Assembly (NCBI RefSeq): GCF_900182795.1
Contig: NZ_FXTX01000004.1
Location: 28,375 to 92,374, forward strand
From: Venenivibrio stagnispumantis
GTDB taxonomy: Bacteria > Aquificota > Aquificia > Aquificales > Hydrogenothermaceae
Length of the DNA stretch: 64,000 bases
Direction of reading: 5' to 3'
Shown here one piece after another: positions 15,490 through 24,114 of the stretch (position 1 is the first letter of the stretch; each line of letters starts with the position of its first letter). The position numbers and the translations under genes were made by a program. Below the pieces are notes generated by a model. The model was not told where the DNA came from. It saw only the letters and a program-made list of their open reading frames with translations, and searched no databases.

Positions 15490-17067
15490 TCACAAATCAT
15501 TTCCTGCATAACTTAGATTTAAACTTTTATTTACTATTGGAAAGTCTGCAACTATATCTCCAAGCACTGCAAATTGGATAGTTTGCCAGTTATTAAAAGA
15601 TGGGTCTCTTATTTTCCATCTTTCAATTTTACCTTCCTCATCTATTTTTACAAAATGTATAATATTTCCTCTTTGGCTTTCTGCATATCCAAGAGTCCAG
15701 CTATTTTTCTTTATTTCATTTAAATTTGTTTTTATATCGCCTTCCGGTAAATCTGCCAATACTTGCTTTATTATGGAGATACTATCTTCAATATCGCTTA
15801 ATCTACATTTTAAACGGGCTAAAACATCTCCTTCTTCAAAAATTTTGCTTTCAAAAGTTAATCTATCATATATAAGATAAGGATGCTCTTTTCTTATATC
15901 TGAATATAATCCGGAAGCCCTTGCCGTATATCCAACTGCTGATAAATCTTTTATTGTTTCATATCTTATTCTTCCTGTTGTTTCCAGCCTATCAAGTATT
16001 GAAGCTGAGCTGAATAATATCTTTTTAAATTCTTCATATTTTATATATACTTTATCTACGGTTTCTATTATATCTTTTATTTTTTCATCATTTAAATCTA
16101 CATTTACACCACCAAAAGATAACACTCCTTTATTAAATCTGCTTCCGGATAATCTTTTATTTAATCGCATAATATCTTCTTTTAATGCAAACATATTCAT
16201 TGCACCAAAGGTATAGGCAACATCTTGAAATAACCAACCAAAATCATTTATATTACACATCAATCTCTCAAGTTCTGCAAATAAAACCCTGAGGTATTTT
16301 GCCCTTTCCGGTATTTTGGTATCAGATAATTTTTCTATTGCCTGAATATAAGCTAATGTATGGGCAAAAGAATGGTCTCCGGATATTTTATCTGTAAAAT
16401 TTAAAAGTTCTTCCGGTTTTTTCCCTTCTGCTAATTTTTCTATACCTCTATGTTTAAAAAATAATCTTATTTCAAGTTGTAAAATATGCTCTCCTGCTAA
16501 TGAAAATCTAAAATGTCCCGGCTCTATAATACCTGCATGTATAGGCCCTACCAATATATTAAATACACCTTCTCCCTTCACTTCTTTATACTCATACTTT
16601 CCATATTTTTTAAACTCTAACTTTGTATTATAAGGAAAATCTTTTCTTAATGGATGGACATTTTGTGGAAAATTTTCAGGAAATAAAATAAGTGGTCTTA
16701 AATCCGGATGATTTAAAGGAGTTATACCAAACATATCATTTATTTCCCTTTCATACCAGTTAAGTGCAGGGATTATATTTGCAAGGGAGTTAAATCTTTC
16801 CTTAACTTTTATCTCAATAATAAAAAATACATTTTTCTTATGATAAGAATAAACATATCTAATTGTAAAACAGCCTTCTTTTTCTCTATCATCTGTTGCT
16901 ACCACTGTTGCAACTTCACAATCTAAATCTTTAAAAAGATATTGAGAAACAAGAGCAAGATTAAAATCTATAAGATGAATTACAACTTCATTCTCACTAT
17001 TTAAAGAAAAATCTGTAATTTTATCAAGAACTGGAGCTAAAAGTTCTTTAACTTCCTCAATACTCAT
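15490..17067 (-). CDS. Ehr complex large subunit (HyfG/NuoCD-like, no Ni-Fe cysteines)
   Basis: A 525-residue fusion of a NuoC-like domain (~1-150) and a NuoD/hydrogenase-large-subunit domain (~170-525). Where group 4 hydrogenases have the N-terminal CxxC Ni motif, it reads ISGDHSFAH (228-236); where they have the C-terminal CxxC, it reads NKSLNLSYAGNDL. With no cysteine at any of the four ligand positions it cannot hold the Ni-Fe centre. This is the definition of an energy-converting-hydrogenase-related (Ehr) complex, whose redox reaction is not established. It overlaps the preceding antiporter-like gene by four bases. Confidence 0.87.
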   Translation of the reverse strand: MSIEEVKELLAPVLDKITDFSLNSENEVVIHLIDFNLALVSQYLFKDLDCEVATVVATDDREKEGCFTIRYVYSYHKKNVFFIIEIKVKERFNSLANIIPALNWYEREINDMFGITPLNHPDLRPLILFPENFPQNVHPLRKDFPYNTKLEFKKYGKYEYKEVKGEGVFNILVGPIHAGIIEPGHFRFSLAGEHILQLEIRLFFKHRGIEKLAEGKKPEELLNFTDKISGDHSFAHTLAYIQAIEKLSDTKIPERAKYLRVLFAELERLMCNINDFGWLFQDVAYTFGAMNMFALKEDIMRLNKRLSGSRFNKGVLSFGGVNVDLNDEKIKDIIETVDKVYIKYEEFKKILFSSASILDRLETTGRIRYETIKDLSAVGYTARASGLYSDIRKEHPYLIYDRLTFESKIFEEGDVLARLKCRLSDIEDSISIIKQVLADLPEGDIKTNLNEIKKNSWTLGYAESQRGNIIHFVKIDEEGKIERWKIRDPSFNNWQTIQFAVLGDIVADFPIVNKSLNLSYAGNDL

Positions 17068-18539
17068 GCTTTAACTCCGATTATAAAGTTGATATTTTTA
17101 ATTAAGATATTTAAACTTTTCGGTATATAAAATGTAAATATAACTGCAATAAGCAAACCTATAATAGATGGAATTATTAAATATAAATTCTCTTCTTTTT
17201 TATGATTGCTTTCATCTTCACCCATTAACATTTGGGAAAAATGATATATAAAGCCACCGAAAATAGCCACTAATAATGATAATAACAATACTGCCTGCCA
17301 GATAAAATTATTTCTAATAGCTTCAAGGGTTATTAAAAACTCTGTTATAAATAAACTAAATGGTGGCATTCCGGTAATTGCTAATACAGATAATAACAAA
17401 ATAGATGCTGTAATTGGCATTTTACCAAATAATCCTTTAATATTAAAAATCTCTTTTGTATGGTAATTTACTAATATAGAGCCAACAGAATAAAATATAG
17501 AACCTTTAATAAATGCATGGCTTAAAGTATGTAATATACCTGCAAAAATTGATAATTTTGTATTTATTCCAAAAGCAATAGCTATAATACCCATATGCTC
17601 CATAGAAGAATAAGCAAGTAATCTTTTATAATCTACCTGTCTTATTATAAACATCATTGCCACAAAAACTGTAAATAATCCGAAAAACAAAAGAAAGTTA
17701 GAAGATAAATATCCAATAGATGCTTTATTCATAAAAGAATCTACTCTCAAAATAGCATAAAATGCACAATTTAATAAAACACCGGACATTAGAGCACTAA
17801 TAGGTGTAGGAGCTTGGGAGTGGGCATCCGGAAGCCAAAAATGTAAAGGAGCAAATCCTACTTTTGTTCCAAAACCAACAACAATAAATATAAAAGCTAT
17901 TGTTAATAATCTTTTATCAAATTTATCTGCTACATCAAATATATTTGATATTTGCAATGCCTGAATACCTTCACCGAGCAAATGAAATGAAGCAAAATAT
18001 ATAACTATAATTCCAAATAAAGCAAAAGATATTCCTATGGAACATAGAATAATATATTTCCATCCGGCTTCTACTGCTTCTTTATTTCTATAAAAAGATA
18101 TTAAAAATGCAGTTGCAAGGGTTGTGCCTTCTATTGCTATCCATAATATTCCAAAATTATTTGATAAAGCCACAATAAACATTGCAAAAATAAATAAATT
18201 CATCCAAAAATAAAATTCATTTACCTTTTTCTCCGGTAAGCCGGCATTTATCTCTTTACTCATATATCCAATAGAATAAATAGAAGAAAGTAAAGCAAGT
18301 ATAAGAATAACAATAAAAATAACTGCATTTAAAGCATCTAAAAATAAAAATCCGGATAACTCATAAATTGCTTTATATCCATTGGAATATTTTAATAACT
18401 CTATCAACCTATAAATTAAAGATAAACCTATCAATAGATTTAAAGAAGATATAACTATCTGCATTCGCATAGCAGTCCTAACAGATACAAAATAAGAAAC
18501 AATACTCCATACAAGCTGTAATAACAAAATCTCTATCAT
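17064..18539 (-). CDS. Ehr complex antiporter-like subunit (HyfF/NuoN-like)
   Basis: A 491-residue integral membrane protein with about 13-14 predicted helices, of the Mrp-antiporter/NuoL-M-N family. Key charged membrane residues are kept: Glu in LWIAIEGTTLATAF and Lys in FGTKVGFAPLHFWLPDAHSQAPTPISALMSG. It is one of two proton- or sodium-pumping subunits of the complex. Shine-Dalgarno GGGAG precedes the ATG. HyfF is the closest named relative by operon position (after HyfE, before HyfG). Confidence 0.87.
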   Translation of the reverse strand: MIEILLLQLVWSIVSYFVSVRTAMRMQIVISSLNLLIGLSLIYRLIELLKYSNGYKAIYELSGFLFLDALNAVIFIVILILALLSSIYSIGYMSKEINAGLPEKKVNEFYFWMNLFIFAMFIVALSNNFGILWIAIEGTTLATAFLISFYRNKEAVEAGWKYIILCSIGISFALFGIIVIYFASFHLLGEGIQALQISNIFDVADKFDKRLLTIAFIFIVVGFGTKVGFAPLHFWLPDAHSQAPTPISALMSGVLLNCAFYAILRVDSFMNKASIGYLSSNFLLFFGLFTVFVAMMFIIRQVDYKRLLAYSSMEHMGIIAIAFGINTKLSIFAGILHTLSHAFIKGSIFYSVGSILVNYHTKEIFNIKGLFGKMPITASILLLSVLAITGMPPFSLFITEFLITLEAIRNNFIWQAVLLLSLLVAIFGGFIYHFSQMLMGEDESNHKKEENLYLIIPSIIGLLIAVIFTFYIPKSLNILIKNINFIIGVKA

Positions 18540-18540
18540 T

Positions 18541-19191
18541 TTACTCCCTTAAATTAGATAATTTTGTTGTATCTATGGATTCTATGGTTCCTCTAATCTG
18601 ATATATAAGTATTCCGGACATTAAAGCCCCTACAAATACATCAAAAAATATACCTATTTCTACTATAAGTGGCATTCCTTTTGTTATAGAAGTCCCTGCA
18701 AGCATTATACCGTTTTCAATAGTTAAAAAACCTATAATCTGATTTAATGCCTTTTTCCTTGTTATCATTATAAAAGCACCGACAAGAATAATTGCAATTG
18801 AAATATCAAAAATATTTTTTGCTATAATTTCTCCAACTATCTGCACTTTTCTTGTAATAAAAAAAGAAAATATGACGATAAAAGCTGTAATTATAAGCGA
18901 GTTTGTAATATTTATAAATGGTTTGCTTTCTCTTTCTATTTTAACTTTTTCCATAACTTTATTTAAAAAATAAGGTATTGCTATTACTTTTATCAGAAAT
19001 GTAAGAAAAGCAGTAATATACAAATCTATATAATTGCTATATATACCTATGCTTAATATAGAAAATGCTAAGAAAAATGATTGAACCCTGTATATTTTTA
19101 CAGATAGATTTAATCTATCTGTTGCTACCTGAAAAATTGCAAAAAATAAAACCAAACTACCAAGCAGTTCAATAAAAGTAGTAATATTCAT
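18541..19191 (-). CDS. Ehr complex membrane subunit (HyfE-like)
   Basis: About 216 residues with roughly seven membrane helices and the segment AIILVGAFIMITRKKALNQIIGFLTIENGIMLAG. That last stretch (Gly-Leu/Phe-x-x-x-Glu-Asn-Gly) is the NuoK-like signature with a membrane Glu, found in HyfE of hydrogenase 4. I chose ATG 19191, with GAGGGAG upstream, over GTG 19203, which overlaps that site. Genes on both sides abut or overlap. Confidence 0.82.
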   Translation of the reverse strand: MNITTFIELLGSLVLFFAIFQVATDRLNLSVKIYRVQSFFLAFSILSIGIYSNYIDLYITAFLTFLIKVIAIPYFLNKVMEKVKIERESKPFINITNSLIITAFIVIFSFFITRKVQIVGEIIAKNIFDISIAIILVGAFIMITRKKALNQIIGFLTIENGIMLAGTSITKGMPLIVEIGIFFDVFVGALMSGILIYQIRGTIESIDTTKLSNLRE

Positions 19192-19199
19192 AATCTCCC

Positions 19200-20135
19200 T
19201 CACAAATAATGGAGTATCAAGGAAATAACAGATAACACAAATCCAAGCATAATAATTTCCGGAACTCTGAAAAATCTAAATTTAGCAATACTCATCTCAA
19301 CAACAGCAATAGGAATTGCAAATATTAAAAGTTTTATAATATAAAAAATTACACCAATCAATATAGCAGTAATTGTAGCCTCATTATAAAATCCAATAGG
19401 TATAAAAATATTTGAAGCAATTGTAATAAAAACGGCAAGTTTTATATATGAAGCCATCTCTATCAGGGCAAGATGTCTTCCGGAAGCTTCTAAAATCATA
19501 GCCTCATGCACCATAGTTAATTCAAGATGGGTTTCCGGATTATCTATCGGAATTCTTCCATTTTCTGCAAGGGCAATAATAAAAAGAGCCATCAATGCAA
19601 ATATATAAGACACAGGAAATGTTGCTATTCCGGTTTGATGTATTTTGCTAAAAATCTCGCTAATATTCGTGCTTCCTGTTTGAATGGCAAATGTAAATAT
19701 AATTAACATCAAAGCCGGTTCAGCCAAAGAAGATATTGTTATTTCTCTACTACTACCAAGTCCACCGAATGCAGAAGCCTGATCCATACCATACAAAACA
19801 AAAAAAAATGTTCCAAAAGCTAAGATATAAACAACTGCTATAATATCTCCGGTAAAACTAAGCAATGTATAACTATTGATAACCGGTAAAAACAATACAG
19901 CCCAGATTGTAGAAAGAAAAATCATATATGGTGCAGTCCTTGAAATAAAAGAAGCATCCTTAGATATTACAGCCTCTTTTTGCAATAATTTATATATATC
20001 TCTATACGGTTGAAAAAGAGAATGCCCTTTCTGTCCTCTGAGTATAGCCTTTATCTTATGAATAAAAGCCTTAAGAAAAGGAGCAACAACCACAATAACT
20101 ATAAGCTGAAAAATTCCAATTAAGATATTTTCCAT
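19200..20135 (-). CDS. Ehr complex NuoH-like subunit (HyfC/HycD-like)
   Basis: A 311-residue protein with about eight membrane helices, homologous to NuoH and HycD/HyfC, the subunit that joins the redox arm to the antiporters. Typical motifs are RDIYKLLQKEAV, GLGSSREITISSLAEP and PIDNPETHLELTMVHEAMILEASGRH; the last is the acidic loop next to the quinone site in complex I. I chose ATG 20135, preceded by AGGGGTG; an in-frame TTG at 20162 lies in the end of the upstream gene. Confidence 0.87.
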   Translation of the reverse strand: MENILIGIFQLIVIVVVAPFLKAFIHKIKAILRGQKGHSLFQPYRDIYKLLQKEAVISKDASFISRTAPYMIFLSTIWAVLFLPVINSYTLLSFTGDIIAVVYILAFGTFFFVLYGMDQASAFGGLGSSREITISSLAEPALMLIIFTFAIQTGSTNISEIFSKIHQTGIATFPVSYIFALMALFIIALAENGRIPIDNPETHLELTMVHEAMILEASGRHLALIEMASYIKLAVFITIASNIFIPIGFYNEATITAILIGVIFYIIKLLIFAIPIAVVEMSIAKFRFFRVPEIIMLGFVLSVISLILHYL

Positions 20136-20145
20136 CTTTACACCC

Positions 20146-22143
20146 CTAAAACCATAAAACAAAAATAAGAAGCCCGATTAATGTTATAACGATGTATGCT
20201 ATATATACATGAATAATTCCAGCTTGAAAATAATATCTAACTTTTAAGAATATGTTGATAAACACATTTAAAATTTGATTATATATCTTTTCTATAACAT
20301 CATAAATCTGCAGGATATATCTTTTTTCCGGATAAAAATATTTTAATTTTCCGGAAGATTGTTTTAACTCTTCTTTATAACCATAAACAAAAGAGAAAAT
20401 TCTCCTAAGTGCTGCAGAAAATCCGGTTGCAGAATATTGGGCTTTATTTGTTAGATTATCTTCCGTTAAGCCACAAGCCCATGTTTCATAATATCTTGTT
20501 TTTGCATTAGAAACCAATCTGATAGATAGATAAACTATAATAAAAGCAACAACTCCTGCCAAAAATAAACCCATAGGAGATAATCTTCCAAATTCATAAT
20601 CAACAGGAACTATTATAAATCCGTATTTATAACTAATAATATTAAAAATTGGTATTTGGGTAAAATTTTTAAAAATATCATCTATGATGTAAATCGGAAT
20701 CATAGGGAAAATACCAAGAATTACAACTAAAATAGACAATAAAAACATACCAGTAAGCATAAATATTTTTGATTCTTTTGCATGATATTCTGTTCTTGGT
20801 TTACCAAGAAATGTTAAACCAAACATTTTACTAAATGTGCCAAGAGCAAAAGCTCCGGTCAATGCAAGCAAAGAAGCAAATATAGGAGTAAAAATCTGAA
20901 TAACATCATTATCAATATTATTACTAAACAATAAAGATTGATAAATTAACCATTCACTTACAAATCCATTAAAAGGTGGTAATGCAATAATACCTAAAAT
21001 ACCTATTAATGTAATAACAGCAGTTTTAGGCATAAATTTAACAAGACCACCGAGTTCTTCTATATTTTTTTTATGGGTATTAAATAAAATTGTTCCTGCA
21101 CTCATAAATAACAAAGATTTAAATACTGCATGATTTAAAGTATGATACAAAAATGCTATAAAAGATATTCCGGCTAATAGAAAATTGCCCTGTGATAAAA
21201 ACATTATAGAAAGACCCATTCCAATAAAGATAATACCTATATTCTCCATAGAAGAGTATGCAAGCATTCTTTTTATATCATTATTGATATATGCATACAT
21301 AATGCCATAAATAGCAGATAAAGCACCAATAGCAAGCACAATAATGCCAAGATAAAAAGAATAATCTTTTAAAAATTCAAAATAAAATCTAACAAGCATA
21401 TAAACTGCTATTTTTATCATAACACCTGACATAATCGCAGAAACATTGGAAGGAGCAACCGGATGAGCTTTTGGAAGCCAAATATGCAGAGGAAATATTC
21501 CAGCCTTTGTTCCAAAACCTATCAAACTAAGGATAAATACAAGAATTTTTGTATTTTCATCAAGATTACTTTTTGCCCAAACTGTAAAATCTAAACTATT
21601 TGTAGATAGAAACATAAAGATAAAAGCAAGAATTATAAAACCGGTTCCAAAGTGAGTCATAAAGATATAATAAATACCGGCATTTTTATTTTCTTCATCT
21701 TTATAATTAAATATAACCAAAAAATAAGATATAACAGACATTATCTCCCAAAATATCAAAAATGAAAAAGCATTGGAAGACAAAATAACAAACACAATTG
21801 AAGAAATAAAAAAGTTATATAAAAATGCAAGCAAACTTTTATTTTTAAATTCTTCTACATAATTTATAGAATAGATAGATGTTGCAAAAGATATTAATGA
21901 TACTACACTAACAAAAAAAGCAGAAAGGTTATCCAATCTAAATGAAAATGTTAAATAATCAATTGAAGAAGGAATATTTAAAATAATTTCTTTATTAAAG
22001 GATAAAATAGATAAAACAATAATAGTTAATCCGGATATCGCCGAAGCTAAAAAAGATAATTTAGGTTTAAAAGATAGAGTGATAGGTAAAATTGAAAGTA
22101 AAAGAATTGAGATTAATATATAACTTCCTTCTACATCTTCCAA
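20146..22143 (-). CDS. Ehr complex antiporter-like subunit (HyfB/NuoL-like)
   Basis: A 665-residue membrane protein with some 16 predicted helices, the largest subunit and first gene of the operon. Mrp/NuoL motifs include the Glu in LIFWEIMSVISYFL, the Lys in FGTKAGIFPLHIWLPKAHPVAPSNVSAIMSG (partial), and KRMLAYSSMENIGII. The C-terminal ~120 residues include RYYETWACGLTEDN, as in HyfB/HycC. The start is TTG 22143 with AAGGAG eight bases upstream. A good sigma-70-type promoter lies just upstream. Confidence 0.88.
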   Translation of the reverse strand: MEDVEGSYILISILLLSILPITLSFKPKLSFLASAISGLTIIVLSILSFNKEIILNIPSSIDYLTFSFRLDNLSAFFVSVVSLISFATSIYSINYVEEFKNKSLLAFLYNFFISSIVFVILSSNAFSFLIFWEIMSVISYFLVIFNYKDEENKNAGIYYIFMTHFGTGFIILAFIFMFLSTNSLDFTVWAKSNLDENTKILVFILSLIGFGTKAGIFPLHIWLPKAHPVAPSNVSAIMSGVMIKIAVYMLVRFYFEFLKDYSFYLGIIVLAIGALSAIYGIMYAYINNDIKRMLAYSSMENIGIIFIGMGLSIMFLSQGNFLLAGISFIAFLYHTLNHAVFKSLLFMSAGTILFNTHKKNIEELGGLVKFMPKTAVITLIGILGIIALPPFNGFVSEWLIYQSLLFSNNIDNDVIQIFTPIFASLLALTGAFALGTFSKMFGLTFLGKPRTEYHAKESKIFMLTGMFLLSILVVILGIFPMIPIYIIDDIFKNFTQIPIFNIISYKYGFIIVPVDYEFGRLSPMGLFLAGVVAFIIVYLSIRLVSNAKTRYYETWACGLTEDNLTNKAQYSATGFSAALRRIFSFVYGYKEELKQSSGKLKYFYPEKRYILQIYDVIEKIYNQILNVFINIFLKVRYYFQAGIIHVYIAYIVITLIGLLIFVLWF

Positions 22144-22158
22144 TACAACTACTCCTTA

Positions 22159-22187
22159 ATTTTATTATGATAAAATTTATTATAGCA
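22159..22187. repeat. 29-base repeat, copy 1 (Ehr promoter side)
   Basis: ATTTTATTATGATAAAATTTATTATAGCA here and at 23662-23690 differ at one base (28/29). The two copies flank the ATPase cassette as direct repeats. This copy contains the Ehr -10 box on the minus strand. Confidence 0.85.
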
Positions 22188-22207
22188 GTTTTATATTAAG
22201 CATGCAA
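22179..22207 (-). promoter_or_regulatory. Ehr operon promoter
   Basis: Minus strand: TTGCAT (22207..22202), 17-base spacer, TATAAT (22184..22179), with an extended TGC before the -10. It overlaps the Shine-Dalgarno sequence (AAGGAG, 22206-22211) of the divergent ATPase gene, so its occupancy could affect that gene. A near-exact copy of its -10 half is found at 23662-23690. Confidence 0.75.
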
Positions 22208-22215
22208 GGAGTGTT

Positions 22216-23250
22216 ATGTTAGATTTAAAGCTTAAACTAAAAAACTTTTTATCAATAAGAGAGGCAGATTTAAGAAGTAAAAATAATATAACCATTTTAA
22301 TTGCACCAAACAGAGCCGGTAAAACACAAATAATGCTTTTACTTTATTCTATTTTTTGGAGCTATTGGAAGATTTCTAAAGAAAATTTAGAAAAAAATAA
22401 TAAAGATTTTGAGAATATATTAAAAAGAAAAATAAAAGATGTATTTTTATTAAAAAATATAGATGAACTTAAAGCTTGGGACAAAAAAACATATAACATA
22501 GAATTAAATTCTCAATATACAACCATCTCTTTTTTTGGAGAACCTTTCAAATTACAAGAATTTAGTATCGAAGATTTTAAATTTTTTGAATTTTTACAAA
22601 TAAGCCCTTTATATATGCAACTATCCGGATTGGGAGATTACTATAAAGGTATATACTCTTTAAAAAAATACTATCCTCACTGGAAACTGATTTCAGAGGC
22701 TATAACCGATTTACTTTCAGATTTATTTATAATTTCTTCTGAAAAGGTAGAAACTAATATAGAGAAAGAAAATCAAGAACTTTTAAATTTATTTGAAAAA
22801 CTTTTTAACTCAAAATTTTACATACAGGATGAAAGAATATATATACAGGAAAAAGGTAAAAAATATGGAATTGAAAAAACAGCTTCAGGTTTAAAAGCTT
22901 TAAGCTTGTATTATTTGATTTTAAAATACAATCTTATGGGAAATATATTATTCATTGATGAACCAGAAGTAAACCTTCACCCGATTTATATAGACAAATT
23001 GGCTGAGTTTTTATATAAACTGTCTAAAGGAAGAAAATTATTTATAGCGACTCATTCAGACTATTTAATAGAAAGTTTTAACAAACTTATCTCTAAAAAC
23101 AATTTTAAAATTGATGTTTGGGAAGGAGTTTTAAAAGAAGATGGAGCTGTCTATAGTTGCTATGAAGCTGATAAGGATAATCTTATAGATAATTCACCTT
23201 TAACAGAAGTTTATCTAAACATATTAAAAGAAGGATTTGGATATGAATGA
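22216..23250 (+). CDS. AAA family ATPase (AAA_15/21, OLD/RecF-like), unknown system
   Basis: A 344-residue ATPase with Walker A APNRAGKT (30-37) close to the N-terminus, a signature-like TASGLKALS (222-230), Walker B ILFIDEPEVNLHP (244-256) and switch His280 in ATHSDYL. This is the AAA_15/AAA_21 layout of OLD, RloA, AriA and similar proteins, many of which belong to phage-defence cassettes. It has no TOPRIM domain, so the effector would be the partner gene, which it overlaps by 8 bases. AAGGAG lies just upstream of the ATG. I do not recognise a named system with this pairing. Confidence 0.75.
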   Translation: MLDLKLKLKNFLSIREADLRSKNNITILIAPNRAGKTQIMLLLYSIFWSYWKISKENLEKNNKDFENILKRKIKDVFLLKNIDELKAWDKKTYNIELNSQYTTISFFGEPFKLQEFSIEDFKFFEFLQISPLYMQLSGLGDYYKGIYSLKKYYPHWKLISEAITDLLSDLFIISSEKVETNIEKENQELLNLFEKLFNSKFYIQDERIYIQEKGKKYGIEKTASGLKALSLYYLILKYNLMGNILFIDEPEVNLHPIYIDKLAEFLYKLSKGRKLFIATHSDYLIESFNKLISKNNFKIDVWEGVLKEDGAVYSCYEADKDNLIDNSPLTEVYLNILKEGFGYE

Positions 23251-23614
23251 GTTTTCTTTTGAAGAAATAAGTAAAATTTTTCAAGAATTTTTCAGAATAG
23301 ATACTATTAGCCATTGTGATATTTTAAAGTTAGATGGGAATAATATTCTTTTAATAGAGGAAACGGTATACATTAATAAAAATTTGCTTGATAATAATAT
23401 TTATAATAACGAAGTAGTTGAAATTGTTAAAAAAATGTGGGGAACTCATTCCATTTTAGTTTGGTATTTAGAACCGGATACATTTAGAAAAAAGAAAATT
23501 TTTATTTTAAAAGCAAAAGTTGACCCAAGATTTTCAAAGATTTTAGGCAAATTAAACAGGGAAATAAGAAGATTTAAAAATGGAGCTTATTCTGATATAA
23601 AATTTATCATTTAA
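23243..23614 (+). CDS. unrecognised partner protein of the AAA ATPase
   Basis: A 123-residue protein of unknown family, coupled to the ATPase by an 8-base overlap; I chose ATG 23243 because GAAGGA lies about seven bases upstream. It looks like a mixed alpha/beta domain: CDILKLDGNNILLIEETVYI (strand, turn, strand with Asp and Glu), a helix, then HSILVWYL, KKKIFILKAKVD and a basic stretch KLNREIRRFKN. The Asp...Glu spacing resembles a PD-(D/E)xK hairpin but the Lys is absent, so I do not call it a nuclease. Its TAA lies inside the fossil Ehr segment, so the C-terminus may have been set by that rearrangement. Confidence 0.6.
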   Translation: MNEFSFEEISKIFQEFFRIDTISHCDILKLDGNNILLIEETVYINKNLLDNNIYNNEVVEIVKKMWGTHSILVWYLEPDTFRKKKIFILKAKVDPRFSKILGKLNREIRRFKNGAYSDIKFII

Positions 23615-23655
23615 TCCATAAATAAACAGGTAATTTATCTTTTATTCCATCCATT
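23610..23655 (-). pseudogene. fossil fragment of the Ehr small-subunit gene
   Basis: 46 bases are identical to 15034-15079 inside the HyfI-like gene except for one base. Read on the minus strand it encodes [15 protein letters not shown] followed by TGA, against the functional sequence with Asp instead of Tyr. It is followed, in the operon's upstream direction, by a copy of the operon's -10 region (23662-23690). It appears to be what is left of a second copy of the operon after an internal deletion. Confidence 0.85.
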
Positions 23656-23661
23656 TTATTG

Positions 23662-23690
23662 ATTTTATTATGATAAAATTAATTATAGCA
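23662..23690. repeat. 29-base repeat, copy 2 (fossil Ehr promoter)
   Basis: Second copy of the 29-base sequence at 22159-22187, one mismatch. On the minus strand it carries TGCTATAAT, but no good -35 lies 17 bases upstream. It lies between the fossil HyfI fragment and yjbQ. Confidence 0.85.
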
Positions 23691-23710
23691 AAAGCACACA
23701 GGGAGATAAG

Positions 23711-24112
23711 ATGTTTGCAGAGATTAAAGTTATAACAGCTCAAAGAACTGAGTTTGTTGAGATTACAGAGCCGGTAAAAGATATTGTAGAAAAAAGTAAG
23801 GTAAAAGATGGTGTTTGTTTTATATATGTGCCTCATACGACAGCCGGAGTTTTTATAAATGAAAATGCTGATGAAGATGTTGCTACTGATATAAAAAATA
23901 CCCTTGAAAAATTGATTCCATGGATAAATGGATATAAACATATAGAAGGTAATGCTGCAGCACATATTAAATCGGTTTTAACCGGAAATAATGTAGCTAT
24001 ACCTATAAAAGATGGAAAATTAACCCTTGGAAGATGGCAGGGTATATTTTTTGCAGAGTTTGATGGTGGAAGAACAAGAAAAGTTTATATAAAAATCCTT
24101 GAAGGAGTTTAA
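23711..24112 (+). CDS. yjbQ: YjbQ family protein (UPF0047)
   Basis: A 133-residue single-domain YjbQ/UPF0047 protein. Conserved features are VPHTTAGVFINENADEDV (putative metal-binding His and Asn), YKHIEGNAAAHIKSVLTG and GRWQGIFFAEFDGGR. E. coli YjbQ can substitute for thiamine-phosphate synthase at low efficiency; its primary role is unknown. It heads a five-gene plus-strand run with aguB, aguA, ppx and thiL, and the presence of thiL (the next step after thiamine phosphate) in the same operon makes a thiamine link worth noting. Shine-Dalgarno GGGAG precedes ATG 23711. Confidence 0.85.
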   Translation: MFAEIKVITAQRTEFVEITEPVKDIVEKSKVKDGVCFIYVPHTTAGVFINENADEDVATDIKNTLEKLIPWINGYKHIEGNAAAHIKSVLTGNNVAIPIKDGKLTLGRWQGIFFAEFDGGRTRKVYIKILEGV

Positions 24113-24114
24113 AA

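Noticed and set aside
14962..22143. Functional group 4 NiFe hydrogenase or complex I
   Set aside because: The large subunit lacks all Ni-Fe cysteine ligands, and NuoE/F/G and NuoI-type genes are absent.
22159..23690. 29-base direct repeats as target-site duplications of a transposon
   Set aside because: The right copy is next to a fragment of the Ehr operon in matching order, so operon duplication and deletion explain it; no transposase is present.
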